Positions 32,509-40,670 of a DNA stretch of 64,000 nucleotides are shown here, piece after piece (positions within the stretch are counted from its first letter, which is position 1; every line of letters begins with the position of its first letter). The translations under genes were made by a program, and so were the position numbers. This DNA comes from Paraoerskovia marina DSM 21750 (GTDB taxonomy: Bacteria; Actinomycetota; Actinomycetes; Actinomycetales; Cellulomonadaceae). The notes below the pieces were generated by a model. That model ran no database searches and was not told the origin of the DNA. It saw nothing but the letters and a program-made list of their open reading frames with translations. Location of the stretch: NCBI RefSeq assembly GCF_000701465.1, contig NZ_JNIY01000003.1:372001-436000 (forward strand), read 5' to 3'.

Positions 32509-33468
32509 GTGAACTCTGCAGCGTCCCTGAACATGCCCGCCGAATCCGCGGAACTGCCCGGCTGGCGCCACGTCTACTCGGGCAAGGTCCGTGACCTCTA
32601 CGAGCCCGACCTGCCGAGCTACGGCGGCGTGCACCCGCTGGGGGACGTCGTCCTCGTCGTCGCGAGCGACCGGGTCAGCGCCTACGACCACGTCCTGCGC
32701 CCGGGCATCCCGGACAAGGGGACCGTGCTGACGCAGCTCAGCCTGTGGTGGTTCGACCAGCTCGCCGACGTCGTGCCCAACCACGTGGTCTCGACGGACG
32801 TCACGGTCGAGCCGGGGGACGGGCTCGTGCCGTCCGACGTCGCGGGGCGGGCCATGATCTGCCGCCGCCTCGACATGTTCCCGGTCGAGTGCGTGGTCCG
32901 TGGGTACCTCACGGGTTCGGGTCTGGTCGAGTACCGCGCGGGGCAGAACGTCTGCGGCGTGCCGCTGCCGTCGGGTCTCGTCGACGGGTCGAGGCTGCCG
33001 GAGCCGATCTTCACGCCGGCCACCAAGGCCGAGCTGGGCGACCACGACGAGAACGTGACGTTCGAGCAGGTCGCGGCCACCGTCGGCGAGGACGTCGCGG
33101 CCCGGCTGCGCGAGCTCACCCTCGCCGTCTACGCCCGGGCCGAGCAGATCGCCCGCGAGCGCGGCGTGATCCTCGCCGACACCAAGCTCGAGTTCGGCAT
33201 CGACCCCACGAGCGGGGCCATCACGCTCGGCGACGAGGTGCTCACGCCCGACTCCTCGCGATTCTGGCCGGCGGACCTGTGGGAGCCCGGTCGCGCCCAG
33301 CCGAGCTTCGACAAGCAGTACGTCCGCGACTGGCTGACGTCGCCGGCCTCGGGCTGGGACAAGGCCTCGGACGAGCCCGCGCCGACGCTGCCGGACGACG
33401 TCGTCGACCGCACGCGCGACCGCTACCTCGAGGCCTACGAGCGTCTGACGGGCTCGCGTCTGTCCTGA
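32509..33468 (+). CDS. purC: SAICAR synthase
   Basis: Predicted 319-residue enzyme that condenses CAIR with aspartate in purine synthesis. It has YSGKVRDLYE near the N-terminus, LVVASDRVSAYDHVL, VECVVRGYLTGSG, and IADTKLEFG-like ILADTKLEFGID for metal and substrate binding; the C-terminal FDKQYVRDWL is typical. Longer than E. coli PurC and matching the actinobacterial/yeast-type length. GTG 32509 is adopted; ATG 32533 is an alternative. It begins 27 bp after the sensor gene with no clear promoter between. Confidence 0.95.
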   Translation: MNSAASLNMPAESAELPGWRHVYSGKVRDLYEPDLPSYGGVHPLGDVVLVVASDRVSAYDHVLRPGIPDKGTVLTQLSLWWFDQLADVVPNHVVSTDVTVEPGDGLVPSDVAGRAMICRRLDMFPVECVVRGYLTGSGLVEYRAGQNVCGVPLPSGLVDGSRLPEPIFTPATKAELGDHDENVTFEQVAATVGEDVAARLRELTLAVYARAEQIARERGVILADTKLEFGIDPTSGAITLGDEVLTPDSSRFWPADLWEPGRAQPSFDKQYVRDWLTSPASGWDKASDEPAPTLPDDVVDRTRDRYLEAYERLTGSRLS

Positions 33469-33522
33469 CCCACCGCCGTCGACGGTGAGTGAGACGCGAG
33501 CGGGACGACGACGCGGGGCCGG

Positions 33523-33528
33523 TAAGAT
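33523..33528 (+). promoter_or_regulatory. Putative -10 box upstream of purS
   Basis: TAAGAT within GGTAAGATGT lies 90 bp before purS in the 150 bp purC-purS gap, the only part of the gap that resembles a promoter. Confidence 0.4.
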
Positions 33529-33618
33529 GTGCGCGGAATCCCGGTGTCGTGGTCCGGCCCGCCCCCGTGGTGGTGTCCGTGGCCAGGCGCCACCATCCCG
33601 AGCGCTCGAGGAGCCACC

Positions 33619-33879
33619 GTGGGACGCGTCGTCGTCGAGGTCATGCCGAAGCCCGAGATCCTGGACCCGCAGGGCAAGGCTGTCGTCGGGGCGCTGCCGC
33701 GCCTCGGATTCACCCAGTTCACCGGGGCCCGGCAGGGCAAGCGGTTCGAGCTCGAGGTCGAGGGTGCCGTGACGCCCGAGGTCCTCGCCGCCGCGCGCGA
33801 GGCGGCCGAGACGCTGCTCTCCAACCCGATCATCGAGGATGTCGTCCGGGTGGCCGACGCCTCGGAGGAGACCGCCTGA
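33619..33879 (+). CDS. purS: Phosphoribosylformylglycinamidine synthase subunit PurS
   Basis: Predicted 86-residue small subunit of the three-part FGAM synthase (PurS-PurQ-PurL). It shows the PurS pattern [26 protein letters not shown] and a C-terminal [13 protein letters not shown] 33619 follows GAGGA (33608-33612); the open frame extends further upstream without homology. Its stop overlaps the purQ start by one base (TGATG), coupling their translation and keeping subunit ratios equal. Confidence 0.95.
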   Translation: MGRVVVEVMPKPEILDPQGKAVVGALPRLGFTQFTGARQGKRFELEVEGAVTPEVLAAAREAAETLLSNPIIEDVVRVADASEETA

Positions 33880-34589
33880 TGGCTCTCGACTCCGCCCGCA
33901 TCGGCGTGGTCACGTTCCCGGGCACGCTCGACGACCGGGACGCGGCGCGTGCCGTGCGCCTGGCCGGCGGCGAGCCGGTCTCCCTCTGGCACGGCGACGC
34001 CGACCTGCAGGGTGTGGACGCCGTCGTGCTCCCCGGAGGGTTCTCGTACGGCGACTACCTGCGCGCCGGGGCGATCAGTCGCTTCGCACCCATGATGGAC
34101 GTCCTCGTGGACGCCGCGAAGGGCGGTCTGCCCGTCCTCGGCATCTGCAACGGCTTCCAGGTCCTGACCGAGGCGCACCTGCTGCCGGGGTCGATGATCA
34201 AGAACGACCACCTGCACTTCGTGTGCCGTGACCAGCAGCTGCGGGTCGAGAACGCCGAGACCGCATGGACGCGCGACTACACCGCGGGCCAGACGATCAC
34301 GGTGCCTCTGAAGAACCAGGACGGCCAGTACGTCGCCGACGAGCGCACGCTGGACGAGCTCGAGGCCGAGGGCCGGGTGGCGTTCCGCTACCTCGGTGGC
34401 AACCCCAACGGGTCGCGCCGCGACATCGCCGGGGTCACGAACGCCGCGGGCAACGTCGTCGGACTCATGCCGCACCCGGAGCACGCCGTCGAGAAGGGCT
34501 TCGGCCCGGACTCCGCCGACGGCGCGCGCGCCGGGGTCGACGGGCTCGGCTTCTTCACCTCGATCCTGAGCTCGCTCGTCCACGCCTGA
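33879..34589 (+). CDS. purQ: Phosphoribosylformylglycinamidine synthase subunit PurQ
   Basis: Predicted 236-residue glutaminase subunit of FGAM synthase, a class I glutamine amidotransferase. The nucleophile motif is GICNGFQ, with [13 protein letters not shown] upstream and the His-Glu pair in MPHPEHA. It supplies ammonia to PurL, whose gene is 18.7 kb downstream rather than adjacent as in many relatives. ATG 33879 overlaps the purS stop. Confidence 0.96.
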   Translation: MALDSARIGVVTFPGTLDDRDAARAVRLAGGEPVSLWHGDADLQGVDAVVLPGGFSYGDYLRAGAISRFAPMMDVLVDAAKGGLPVLGICNGFQVLTEAHLLPGSMIKNDHLHFVCRDQQLRVENAETAWTRDYTAGQTITVPLKNQDGQYVADERTLDELEAEGRVAFRYLGGNPNGSRRDIAGVTNAAGNVVGLMPHPEHAVEKGFGPDSADGARAGVDGLGFFTSILSSLVHA

Positions 34590-34590
34590 C

Positions 34591-35094
34591 GTGGTCACCG
34601 ACCCGGGGACACGGATCCGCGAGGTCGCGTGGTCCAACCCGCTGGCGGTGGAGCTGCGTCGGGAGTTCTTCGAGCGGACGAACCTGCGGCTCTACCCCGA
34701 CGGGTTCGGCCATCTCGCGCCCCGCGACGTGTGGGACGCCGACGACGCGGCGATCGGGCGGGCCGTCGTGCTGACGCTGGTCGCGCTCCGCGACGGGGTC
34801 CCGGTCGGGCACGCGGCGCTCCGGGCCCCGGACGACGGCGCACCCGCCGGGTCGGTCGAGCTCGCCAAGGTCTACGTCCGGGACCGGGCGCGACGGGCGG
34901 GCGTCGCCACCCGGCTCGTCGAGACCGCCGAGAGCGCTGCCCGCGAGCAGGGGTTCGCGTCCGTCGTCCTCGGGACCGGTCCGCTCCAGCTGGACGCCGC
35001 GGCCGCGTACGTGAACCTCGGGTACGCACCGATCACGCCGTACCCGCCGTACGACTCGTTCGGCGACGCACTCTGCTTCGCCAAGCAGCTGTGA
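34591..35094 (+). CDS. GNAT-family N-acetyltransferase
   Basis: Predicted 167-residue acetyltransferase. The acetyl-CoA motif A reads VYVRDRARRAGVATRLVETAE, with strand VELAKVYV before it and the C-terminal LGYAPI. Substrate unknown. GTG 34591 starts one base after the purQ stop, so it is translated with the purine subunits. It is a tandem paralogue of the next gene, sharing RREF...LRLYP, LFGHLA-like FGHLA and PYPPYD motifs. Confidence 0.87.
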   Translation: MVTDPGTRIREVAWSNPLAVELRREFFERTNLRLYPDGFGHLAPRDVWDADDAAIGRAVVLTLVALRDGVPVGHAALRAPDDGAPAGSVELAKVYVRDRARRAGVATRLVETAESAAREQGFASVVLGTGPLQLDAAAAYVNLGYAPITPYPPYDSFGDALCFAKQL

Positions 35095-35104
35095 CGAGGA
35101 CGGC

Positions 35105-35635
35105 GTGCTGAAGCCGGGCGGCACGACCGAGATTCGCGCCGTCCCGTGGGGCGCACCCGAGGCCGTCGGCCTGCGTCGTGAGTTCACCGAGCAGAGCGAT
35201 CTCCGCCTCTACCCGCTCCTGTTCGGACATCTCGCGAGTCGGCCCGCCTGGGACGCCGACGACGCCGCGACCGGTCGGGCCGTTCTCCTCACCCTGGTCG
35301 CGGACGTCGACGGCCGACCCGCCGCGCATGCCGCGCTGCGCACTCCCGAGGTCGGTGCTCCCGAGGGAGCGCTCGAGGTGACCCGGGTCTTCGTCCGGGC
35401 CGGTGCCCGACGACGTGGGGTGGCCTCGATGCTCCTGGCGCACCTCGTCGACGCGGCACGAGATCGCGGGGCGACGTCCCTCGTCCTGGGCACGGGGCCG
35501 TCGCAGCCCGAGGCGATCGCCGCCTACGGTCAGCACGGGTTCCGCCCCGTCGAGCCGTACCCGCCCTACGACCGCTTCTCCACGCCGCCGTACGACATGT
35601 ACGGGCCGGCGCTCTGCTTCGCCAAGCCTCTCTGA
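35105..35635 (+). CDS. GNAT-family N-acetyltransferase (paralogue)
   Basis: Predicted 176-residue acetyltransferase closely related in layout to the preceding gene: LRREF, DLRLYP, FGHLAS, WDADDAATGRAVLLTLVA, motif A VFVRAGARRRGVASMLLAHLV, and C-terminal PYPPYDRF and ALCFAKPL. It has an insertion (STPPYDMYG) before the final strand. GTG 35105 begins 10 bp after its paralogue ends. The pair arose by tandem duplication; no substrate is indicated. Confidence 0.87.
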   Translation: MLKPGGTTEIRAVPWGAPEAVGLRREFTEQSDLRLYPLLFGHLASRPAWDADDAATGRAVLLTLVADVDGRPAAHAALRTPEVGAPEGALEVTRVFVRAGARRRGVASMLLAHLVDAARDRGATSLVLGTGPSQPEAIAAYGQHGFRPVEPYPPYDRFSTPPYDMYGPALCFAKPL

Positions 35636-35747
35636 CCGGCGTGCACAGCGGACCGCCGCTGTCGTCGCCGGGCCTGTGGATAGTGATCCTGCACTGGCAC
35701 TGACGTTGGTACCTTCGGTCGCGACGCTCGGGGGAAGGGTTCAGGCC

Positions 35748-36020
35748 ATGGGGGCAGATCTGGTGTTCGATCGCGGCGTGGTGCTGGACGCCGCGACCGT
35801 GCTTCGAGGTGGCGCGACCGCGCTGTCGACGCGTCTTGACGTCTCAGCCGAGGGATGCGGCAGTCAGGCGGTCGAGCGCGCCGCTGCGGACCTCGCTCTG
35901 CGAGCGACGCTCGATCTGCGCCAGTTCCAGGACCGAGTCGTCGAGCTTGTCGGCCGGGCCGTCGACGCGGCAGACGAGATCGACGATGCTGATGCTCAGC
36001 TCGCGCGAGTGGTGTCGTGA
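35748..36020 (+). CDS. Small helical protein of unknown function, first gene of a four-gene overlapping operon
   Basis: Predicted 90-residue protein, mostly helical, rich in Ala and Asp, with no signal peptide and a single Cys. Its size and helix-turn-helix layout resemble ESX/WXG100 partners, but no WXG motif is present, so this assignment is only a possibility. ATG 35748 has GGGGAAGGG upstream. Its stop overlaps the GTG of the next gene (GTGA), indicating coupled translation. I do not recognise a family. Confidence 0.6.
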   Translation: MGADLVFDRGVVLDAATVLRGGATALSTRLDVSAEGCGSQAVERAAADLALRATLDLRQFQDRVVELVGRAVDAADEIDDADAQLARVVS

Positions 36021-38182
36021 CGTACGCGTCGGACCGCCGTCCCGATGCCGGGGACCTGTCCACTCTGCTCGATCTGCACGCAACTCTTCGTGCGCGGGCT
36101 GAGGAGCTAGATGACCTGCGCGCTGCGCTCGGGCGATCCGTCGACGACACGGGAACGGACGCCTGGGCCGGGGAGAGCGGTGAGGCGTGGCGCGTCGAGG
36201 TCTCGACCCAGCGGTACGCAGCCGATCGCCTGTCTGGCTGGTACGACCGAGCAGCATCTGCGGTGACGGTCTACGTCGACGCGGTCGAGGAGATCTCCCG
36301 CCAGGCGGAGCCGTGGCGCGAACGGTTGGACTCTGCCGAGCTCACGTTGAATCGGCTCTACGGGGACCCCGAGTACACCGGGACCTTGCAGTGCTACGAA
36401 CCGGCGACCCGAGACATGGTCCGCGCCCGCGTGCAGGCGGACGCCGAACAAGACCAGGACGACGCATGGACGGCTCTGCGAGGGCTGTTCGACGATCGTC
36501 GCTGCGCGGACACCGCGCTCTGCGAGGGCCTTGAGGCAGGGATCTCGCCTGCCTGGACCGCGACACGCAGTGCGTTGACCCGCCTCGGGATCGACACCGT
36601 CGACGAGCTCACGGATGAACGAGCCTCCCGGGCCATCCTCGAACTGGCGACCACCGTGGCATCCGGCGACGCGGAGGCACAGCAGCGTGCGGACCTCGAG
36701 GTGCTGCTCGTGAGGTGGAAGACCGACGACGACGTCGTGGACCGCGTCTTTGCCGAGCTCGGCGGCGCGGCGACCGTCCGGCTCGTCGACGAGGCCGCGA
36801 ACGCCGGTCAGGTCGATCTCGCAGCGGCAGTGCGATCCGCTCTGAGCACGGCCTCCGCCGACTGGTCCACGGCGGAGGCGCAGAAGTTCACCGGGACACT
36901 GATGAACGAGTACACCGCCGCAACCGGCGGAGTCGCGGCCATCGGGTACCTGTTTGCCGACGTCGAGAATGCGCCCCTCGGAGCGGAGCTCGCGACCGCT
37001 GCCGCGACCGAGGCGGACAGGATCGAGCGGTTGACGCCTGGAGCCTGGTCCGGTGGATGGTCGGAGATGTCGCTCTCCGGGGTCGGCGGGCTCACCGGAG
37101 ACAGGGCCCAAGGTGCGCGAGTCAACGACGCGGCGGGCAGGATCCTCCAGACACTCGGGCAGTACCCGGACGCCGCCCTGGACTGGCTCTGGGCGGGCGA
37201 CGGGGATGCCGTCCACGACGACCGGATCTCCTACTGGTTCGAGACCCGCGACTGGTCGCGGACCGGGGACGGGTTCGAGGGCCCCGCCGCACTCTGGGGC
37301 GGGGCGAGCCGTGCGAGCGGCGGGCCTGCCGACGGGTGGACCGACGACGCTGCCAGCGAACGTGTCGCGAGTGTGACGAGCGCTGTCGTCCGGGCACTTG
37401 CCGCGAACCAGGAGCTCTTCGGGGAGAACGTCTCCACGGCGGGTTCGCAGGAGCTCGCCCACGCGGTTGGCGTCCACCTTCCTGCACTTGTGGAGTATCC
37501 GCTGACCAGCAACTTCGCGGGACAGGTGATGGAAAGTCGATACTGGAAGAAAGCCGCGATCCTCGGGTCAGAACATCCCGTGGCCATCCCTGTGATCGAG
37601 GACAGCGAGGTGAAGCGGCTTCTCGCCGTCGTTGGAGGCGACCCGACGGCGCCTTCCGGCGCGCTTCGCCCCTACATCCTCCAGTACGAGGAGCGTGCGA
37701 TCGAGGCGGGCCTGGACCCTACCAATCCCGTCGATGCCCGGGCCGCCATTGATCGCATCACGACGCTCAGTGGTGCCCTCAGTGGAGCATCAGCGGGGAA
37801 CGACGCGGCGGTCGCCGTCCGTTACGACGACGGTGTCCGTGAGATGTTCGGTGCGGGAGCAACGGCTGCCGGGGCGGCGCCCGTTCGCGGTGGTTTCGCC
37901 GGGGGGGGGTATGTGCTGTCGCTGAGCGCTGGTGCGGCGAGCGACTGCCTCGCGGACCTCGTTGCGACGAGGCATGGCGAAGCACTGGCGCAGGAGGCCG
38001 CGGATCAGGTCGAGATCGAAGCGGCACTTCGCTCGTCACTCGAGGCCTACGTCGAACGCCTCGGTCCTGAGGCATTCGGACCATCCGGCGAGGGGACGGC
38101 GAGCGTCATCGACGACATCGTCAGTGATCACAACGACTCGTACGACTCGGCGTACCTCCATGCGGAAGGAAAGGACAGATGA
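36017..38182 (+). CDS. Large protein with WXG-like N-terminus, unknown function
   Basis: Predicted 721-residue protein. The first 100 residues are helical with W50-A-G52 in DAWAGESGEAWR, the WXG-type turn seen in type VII secretion substrates. The remainder has no enzyme motif I can identify; it is Ala-rich and helical with a Gly-rich patch (PVRGGFAGGG) near residue 630 and resembles the DUF6571-like proteins of actinobacteria in general appearance. No signal peptide or membrane helix. Starts GTG 36017 overlapping the small gene; stop overlaps the ATG of a lipoprotein. Export by a type VII system is an inference; no secretion genes are in the window. Confidence 0.65.
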   Translation: MTYASDRRPDAGDLSTLLDLHATLRARAEELDDLRAALGRSVDDTGTDAWAGESGEAWRVEVSTQRYAADRLSGWYDRAASAVTVYVDAVEEISRQAEPWRERLDSAELTLNRLYGDPEYTGTLQCYEPATRDMVRARVQADAEQDQDDAWTALRGLFDDRRCADTALCEGLEAGISPAWTATRSALTRLGIDTVDELTDERASRAILELATTVASGDAEAQQRADLEVLLVRWKTDDDVVDRVFAELGGAATVRLVDEAANAGQVDLAAAVRSALSTASADWSTAEAQKFTGTLMNEYTAATGGVAAIGYLFADVENAPLGAELATAAATEADRIERLTPGAWSGGWSEMSLSGVGGLTGDRAQGARVNDAAGRILQTLGQYPDAALDWLWAGDGDAVHDDRISYWFETRDWSRTGDGFEGPAALWGGASRASGGPADGWTDDAASERVASVTSAVVRALAANQELFGENVSTAGSQELAHAVGVHLPALVEYPLTSNFAGQVMESRYWKKAAILGSEHPVAIPVIEDSEVKRLLAVVGGDPTAPSGALRPYILQYEERAIEAGLDPTNPVDARAAIDRITTLSGALSGASAGNDAAVAVRYDDGVREMFGAGATAAGAAPVRGGFAGGGYVLSLSAGAASDCLADLVATRHGEALAQEAADQVEIEAALRSSLEAYVERLGPEAFGPSGEGTASVIDDIVSDHNDSYDSAYLHAEGKDR

Positions 38183-38814
38183 GAAGAAGGTGCACGTCGG
38201 CATGCCTGGTCGTCGCGTCCGTACTGGCCCTCGCGGCGTGCAGCCCGGACCCGCGGCCTTTGCCGGTGGAGGTGGAGTGGCCTGATGGGGAGCCTGAATG
38301 GATGGATGACGACAGGGTTCGCCTGACGTGGGAGCGTGATCTTCTCAGCGCTGCGTCGTGGAACTCGGGGAACTTCTCGGACCCGCGAGCGGCGGAGCTG
38401 CTCGGGAGCTCGTTTCTCGGGTCGCGCGCTCGCGCGCGTGCTGCAGAGGTTTACGTCGGCGACGACCTTCTCTTCTCCCGCCCGGCTGCGATCACGGTGT
38501 TGTCGATCGAGGAGTCGGGCGAGTACTGGGTCATTCGCACGTGTCGGTCCTCCGGTGAGTACTACCGGCTCGAGGATGGCGTCGTCACGGTGGAGTCGTG
38601 GCCCGCCCGCGTCGTTAAAACGCGTCTGAAGGTTTCCGGTGAGACGTACGAAGACGTTGGTAGCGGGGTGGAGGAGGACTGTTCTGCTGCCGGGGCGTCG
38701 ATACCGCAGTTCGTTGATCCGCCGCAGAAGTCTGATCTTGGGAGTCTGGAGTACGACGAGATCGTCCGCCCCGACGGCAAGAACATCGAGCCGGAGGAGT
38801 CGTGGAGCTGGTGA
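38179..38814 (+). CDS. Lipoprotein of unknown function, copy 1 of a tandem pair
   Basis: Predicted 211-residue lipoprotein with a clear lipobox LALAAC (Cys21). The mature part has no recognised domain; notable segments are PVEVEWPDGEPEWMDD after the anchor and IPQFVDPPQKSDLGSLEYDEIV near the end. Two Cys (in RTCRSS and EEDCSA) could form a disulfide. ATG 38179 overlaps the preceding stop (ATGA). The gene is a recent duplicate of the next one, with two stretches identical in DNA. Position directly after a putative exported protein would suit an immunity or accessory role, which is speculation. Confidence 0.7.
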   Translation: MRRRCTSACLVVASVLALAACSPDPRPLPVEVEWPDGEPEWMDDDRVRLTWERDLLSAASWNSGNFSDPRAAELLGSSFLGSRARARAAEVYVGDDLLFSRPAAITVLSIEESGEYWVIRTCRSSGEYYRLEDGVVTVESWPARVVKTRLKVSGETYEDVGSGVEEDCSAAGASIPQFVDPPQKSDLGSLEYDEIVRPDGKNIEPEESWSW

Positions 38815-38956
38815 GTCCGATACGGCGGTGGGTTCGTTGGTCTCTTGTCGTCGGTGTCGCGGCTTCTTGTGCGGCGACGCTGACGGCGTGCAGTCCGGAG
38901 CCGCGGCCCTTGCCGGTGGAGGTGGAGTGGCCTGATGGGGAGCCTGAATGGATGGA
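38260..38956 (+). repeat. Direct repeats within the lipoprotein pair
   Basis: Blocks 38260-38306 and 38910-38956 (47 bp) are identical, and blocks 38673-38765 and 39323-39415 (93 bp) are identical, both at an offset of 650 bp. Flanking sequence differs at many positions. This fits tandem duplication followed by segmental gene conversion, or strong local constraint. Confidence 0.9.
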
Positions 38957-39470
38957 CGATCCGCGTGTCCGGACTGTCTGGGAGCGCAATCTCTACGGTG
39001 CTGCCTCGTGGAACTCGGGGAACTTCGCGGATCCGCGAGCAAGAGAACTACTTGGAGACTCGTCACTCGGGTCACAGGCCCGTGAGCGTGCTTCCAGGGT
39101 TCACATCGGCGACGACCTTCTCCTCTCCCGCCCGGCTGCGATGACGGTGCTGTCGATCGAGGAGGCGGAAGGGAGCTGGCTGATCCGTACATGCCGGTCA
39201 TCTGGTGATTACTACCGGCTCGAAGATGGTGCCGTCTCGGTCGAGACATGGCCTGCCCGAGTCGTTGAGACACGCCTGAGAACTTCCGAGGACGGGTATG
39301 AGTATCTCGGCAGTGGAGGGGTGGAGGACTGTTCTGCTGCCGGGGCGTCGATACCGCAGTTCGTTGATCCGCCGCAGAAGTCTGATCTTGGGAGTCTGGA
39401 GTACGACGAGATCGTGGGGCCGGACGGCAAGAACATCGAGGTCGATCCGCTGTGGGACGGGTCGGCGTGA
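38811..39470 (+). CDS. Lipoprotein of unknown function, copy 2 of a tandem pair
   Basis: Predicted 219-residue lipoprotein, lipobox TLTAC (Cys27), homologous along its length to the preceding gene. Identical DNA blocks of 47 bp and 93 bp are shared at a constant offset of 650 bp, while the centre has diverged (for example SSFLGSRARARAAEVYV against DSSLGSQARERASRVHI). GTG 38811 overlaps the previous stop (GTGA); GTG 38802, preceded by GGAGGA, is an alternative that adds three residues. It ends the four-gene operon, and a hairpin follows. Confidence 0.7.
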   Translation: MSPIRRWVRWSLVVGVAASCAATLTACSPEPRPLPVEVEWPDGEPEWMDDPRVRTVWERNLYGAASWNSGNFADPRARELLGDSSLGSQARERASRVHIGDDLLLSRPAAMTVLSIEEAEGSWLIRTCRSSGDYYRLEDGAVSVETWPARVVETRLRTSEDGYEYLGSGGVEDCSAAGASIPQFVDPPQKSDLGSLEYDEIVGPDGKNIEVDPLWDGSA

Positions 39471-39497
39471 GGCCTGAAGCCGCGTCGGTCGAGCGGT

Positions 39498-39532
39498 CCC
39501 GGACGCCACTCTGGCGGAGCGTGGCGTCCGGG
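39498..39532. terminator. Convergent hairpin terminator
   Basis: A 12 bp perfect stem (CCCGGACGCCAC and complement) with an 11-base loop lies between the second lipoprotein gene and the convergent luciferase-like gene and could end both. Confidence 0.7.
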
Positions 39533-39543
39533 TAGCCGGGCTG

Positions 39544-40590
39544 TCAGCGCAGCGCGTCGGCCAACAGCTCGAGGGTCGCGGCCCGGCCCGGGGCGGCGTC
39601 CATCGGGTCGGACTCGCGCGATCCGGAGACGGGCACGAGCATGAGCTCGTCGACCTCGTACCGGTCGGCCAGGCCGCGCAGGCGGCCGGCGGCCTCGGCC
39701 GGCGTGCCGATCACCCAGCGGTCGCGCATCGACGCGATCGCCTGCTCACCGGCCGCGTCGAGCGGGGTGGCCTGCGCCTGCTCGACGGTCTCCTGCGGGC
39801 CCATCGGCTTGCCGGTCACCAGGCGGGCCATCGAGCGGAGCTGAGGCAGTGCGCGTGCGTGCGCCTCGTCGGGGTCGTCGGCGACGGAGACGTTGAAGGT
39901 GAGGAACGTCGTCGGGCGGGGGAAGGCCTCGCTCGGCCGGTAGTTCTCGCGGTAGAGGCGGAGCGCGCCGTCGATGCCCTGGCCCGAGAAGTGCGAGGCG
40001 AACGCGTAGGGCAGCCCCTGCTCGGCGGCCAGACGAGCCGAGTAGTCGCTCGACCCGAGCAGCCAGACCGTCGGTGCGCTCGTCGCGGCCGGGGTCGCGC
40101 GCACGTGGTAGTCCTTGCCGTCGCCCAGGCGGAGGCTCGCGCCGTCGGGCGAGGTGAGGGCGAGGATCTGGTCGACGTGCTCGGGGAACTTCTCGACGTC
40201 CGACGTCGGCCCGGTGGCCCGCAGCAGGTACGTCACCACGGGGTCGGAGCCTGGTGCCCGCCCGATGCCGAGGTCGATCCGCCCGGGGGCGATCGCCTCC
40301 AGGGCCGCGAACTGTTCGGCGACCACCAGGGGGGAGTGGTTCGGCAGCATGACGCCGCCCGAGCCGACGCGGATGCGCTCGGTGCGCGAGGCGGCCGCAG
40401 CGATCATCACCGGGGGCGTCGACGCCGCCACGGCCGGCATGTTGTGGTGCTCGGCGAACCAGTAGCGCTCGAACCCGAGGCGGTCGGCGAGCTGGACGAG
40501 CGACAGCGAGGCGTGGATCGCCTCCGCGCTGGACTGGCCCGTGCGGACGGGGACGAGGTCGAGGACGGAGAGGCGCGGCGTGGTAGTCAT
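39544..40590 (-). CDS. Luciferase-like (LLM) flavin-dependent monooxygenase
   Basis: Predicted 348-residue oxidoreductase of the bacterial luciferase fold, using reduced FMN or F420. It has LSVLDLVPVRTGQ at the start, RYWFAEHHNMPAVAASTPPV, IRVGSGGVMLPNHSPL and RIDLGIGRAPGSDP, the pattern of the YhbW-like LLM group of unknown substrate. ATG 40590 matches the family start; the frame is open beyond into the metZ gene. It lies 80 bp after metZ in the same direction and could be read from the same riboswitch-controlled transcript. Confidence 0.92.
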   Translation of the reverse strand: MTTTPRLSVLDLVPVRTGQSSAEAIHASLSLVQLADRLGFERYWFAEHHNMPAVAASTPPVMIAAAASRTERIRVGSGGVMLPNHSPLVVAEQFAALEAIAPGRIDLGIGRAPGSDPVVTYLLRATGPTSDVEKFPEHVDQILALTSPDGASLRLGDGKDYHVRATPAATSAPTVWLLGSSDYSARLAAEQGLPYAFASHFSGQGIDGALRLYRENYRPSEAFPRPTTFLTFNVSVADDPDEAHARALPQLRSMARLVTGKPMGPQETVEQAQATPLDAAGEQAIASMRDRWVIGTPAEAAGRLRGLADRYEVDELMLVPVSGSRESDPMDAAPGRAATLELLADALR

Positions 40591-40670
40591 CGCCGGGTAC
40601 AACGCCGGGCTCGGCACCGATGTTCCGTCTCGTCCGTCACGTTCGCGCGGCTCCCCGGGCGGTGATCGCG

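Noticed and set aside
29911-33045. 1,044-codon minus-strand frame spanning the sensor and purC genes
   Set aside because: It is antisense to two well-supported genes and shows only GC-driven composition.
34591-35635. Single frameshifted GNAT gene
   Set aside because: Both frames contain a complete acetyltransferase with its own start, motif A and C-terminus, so they are tandem paralogues.
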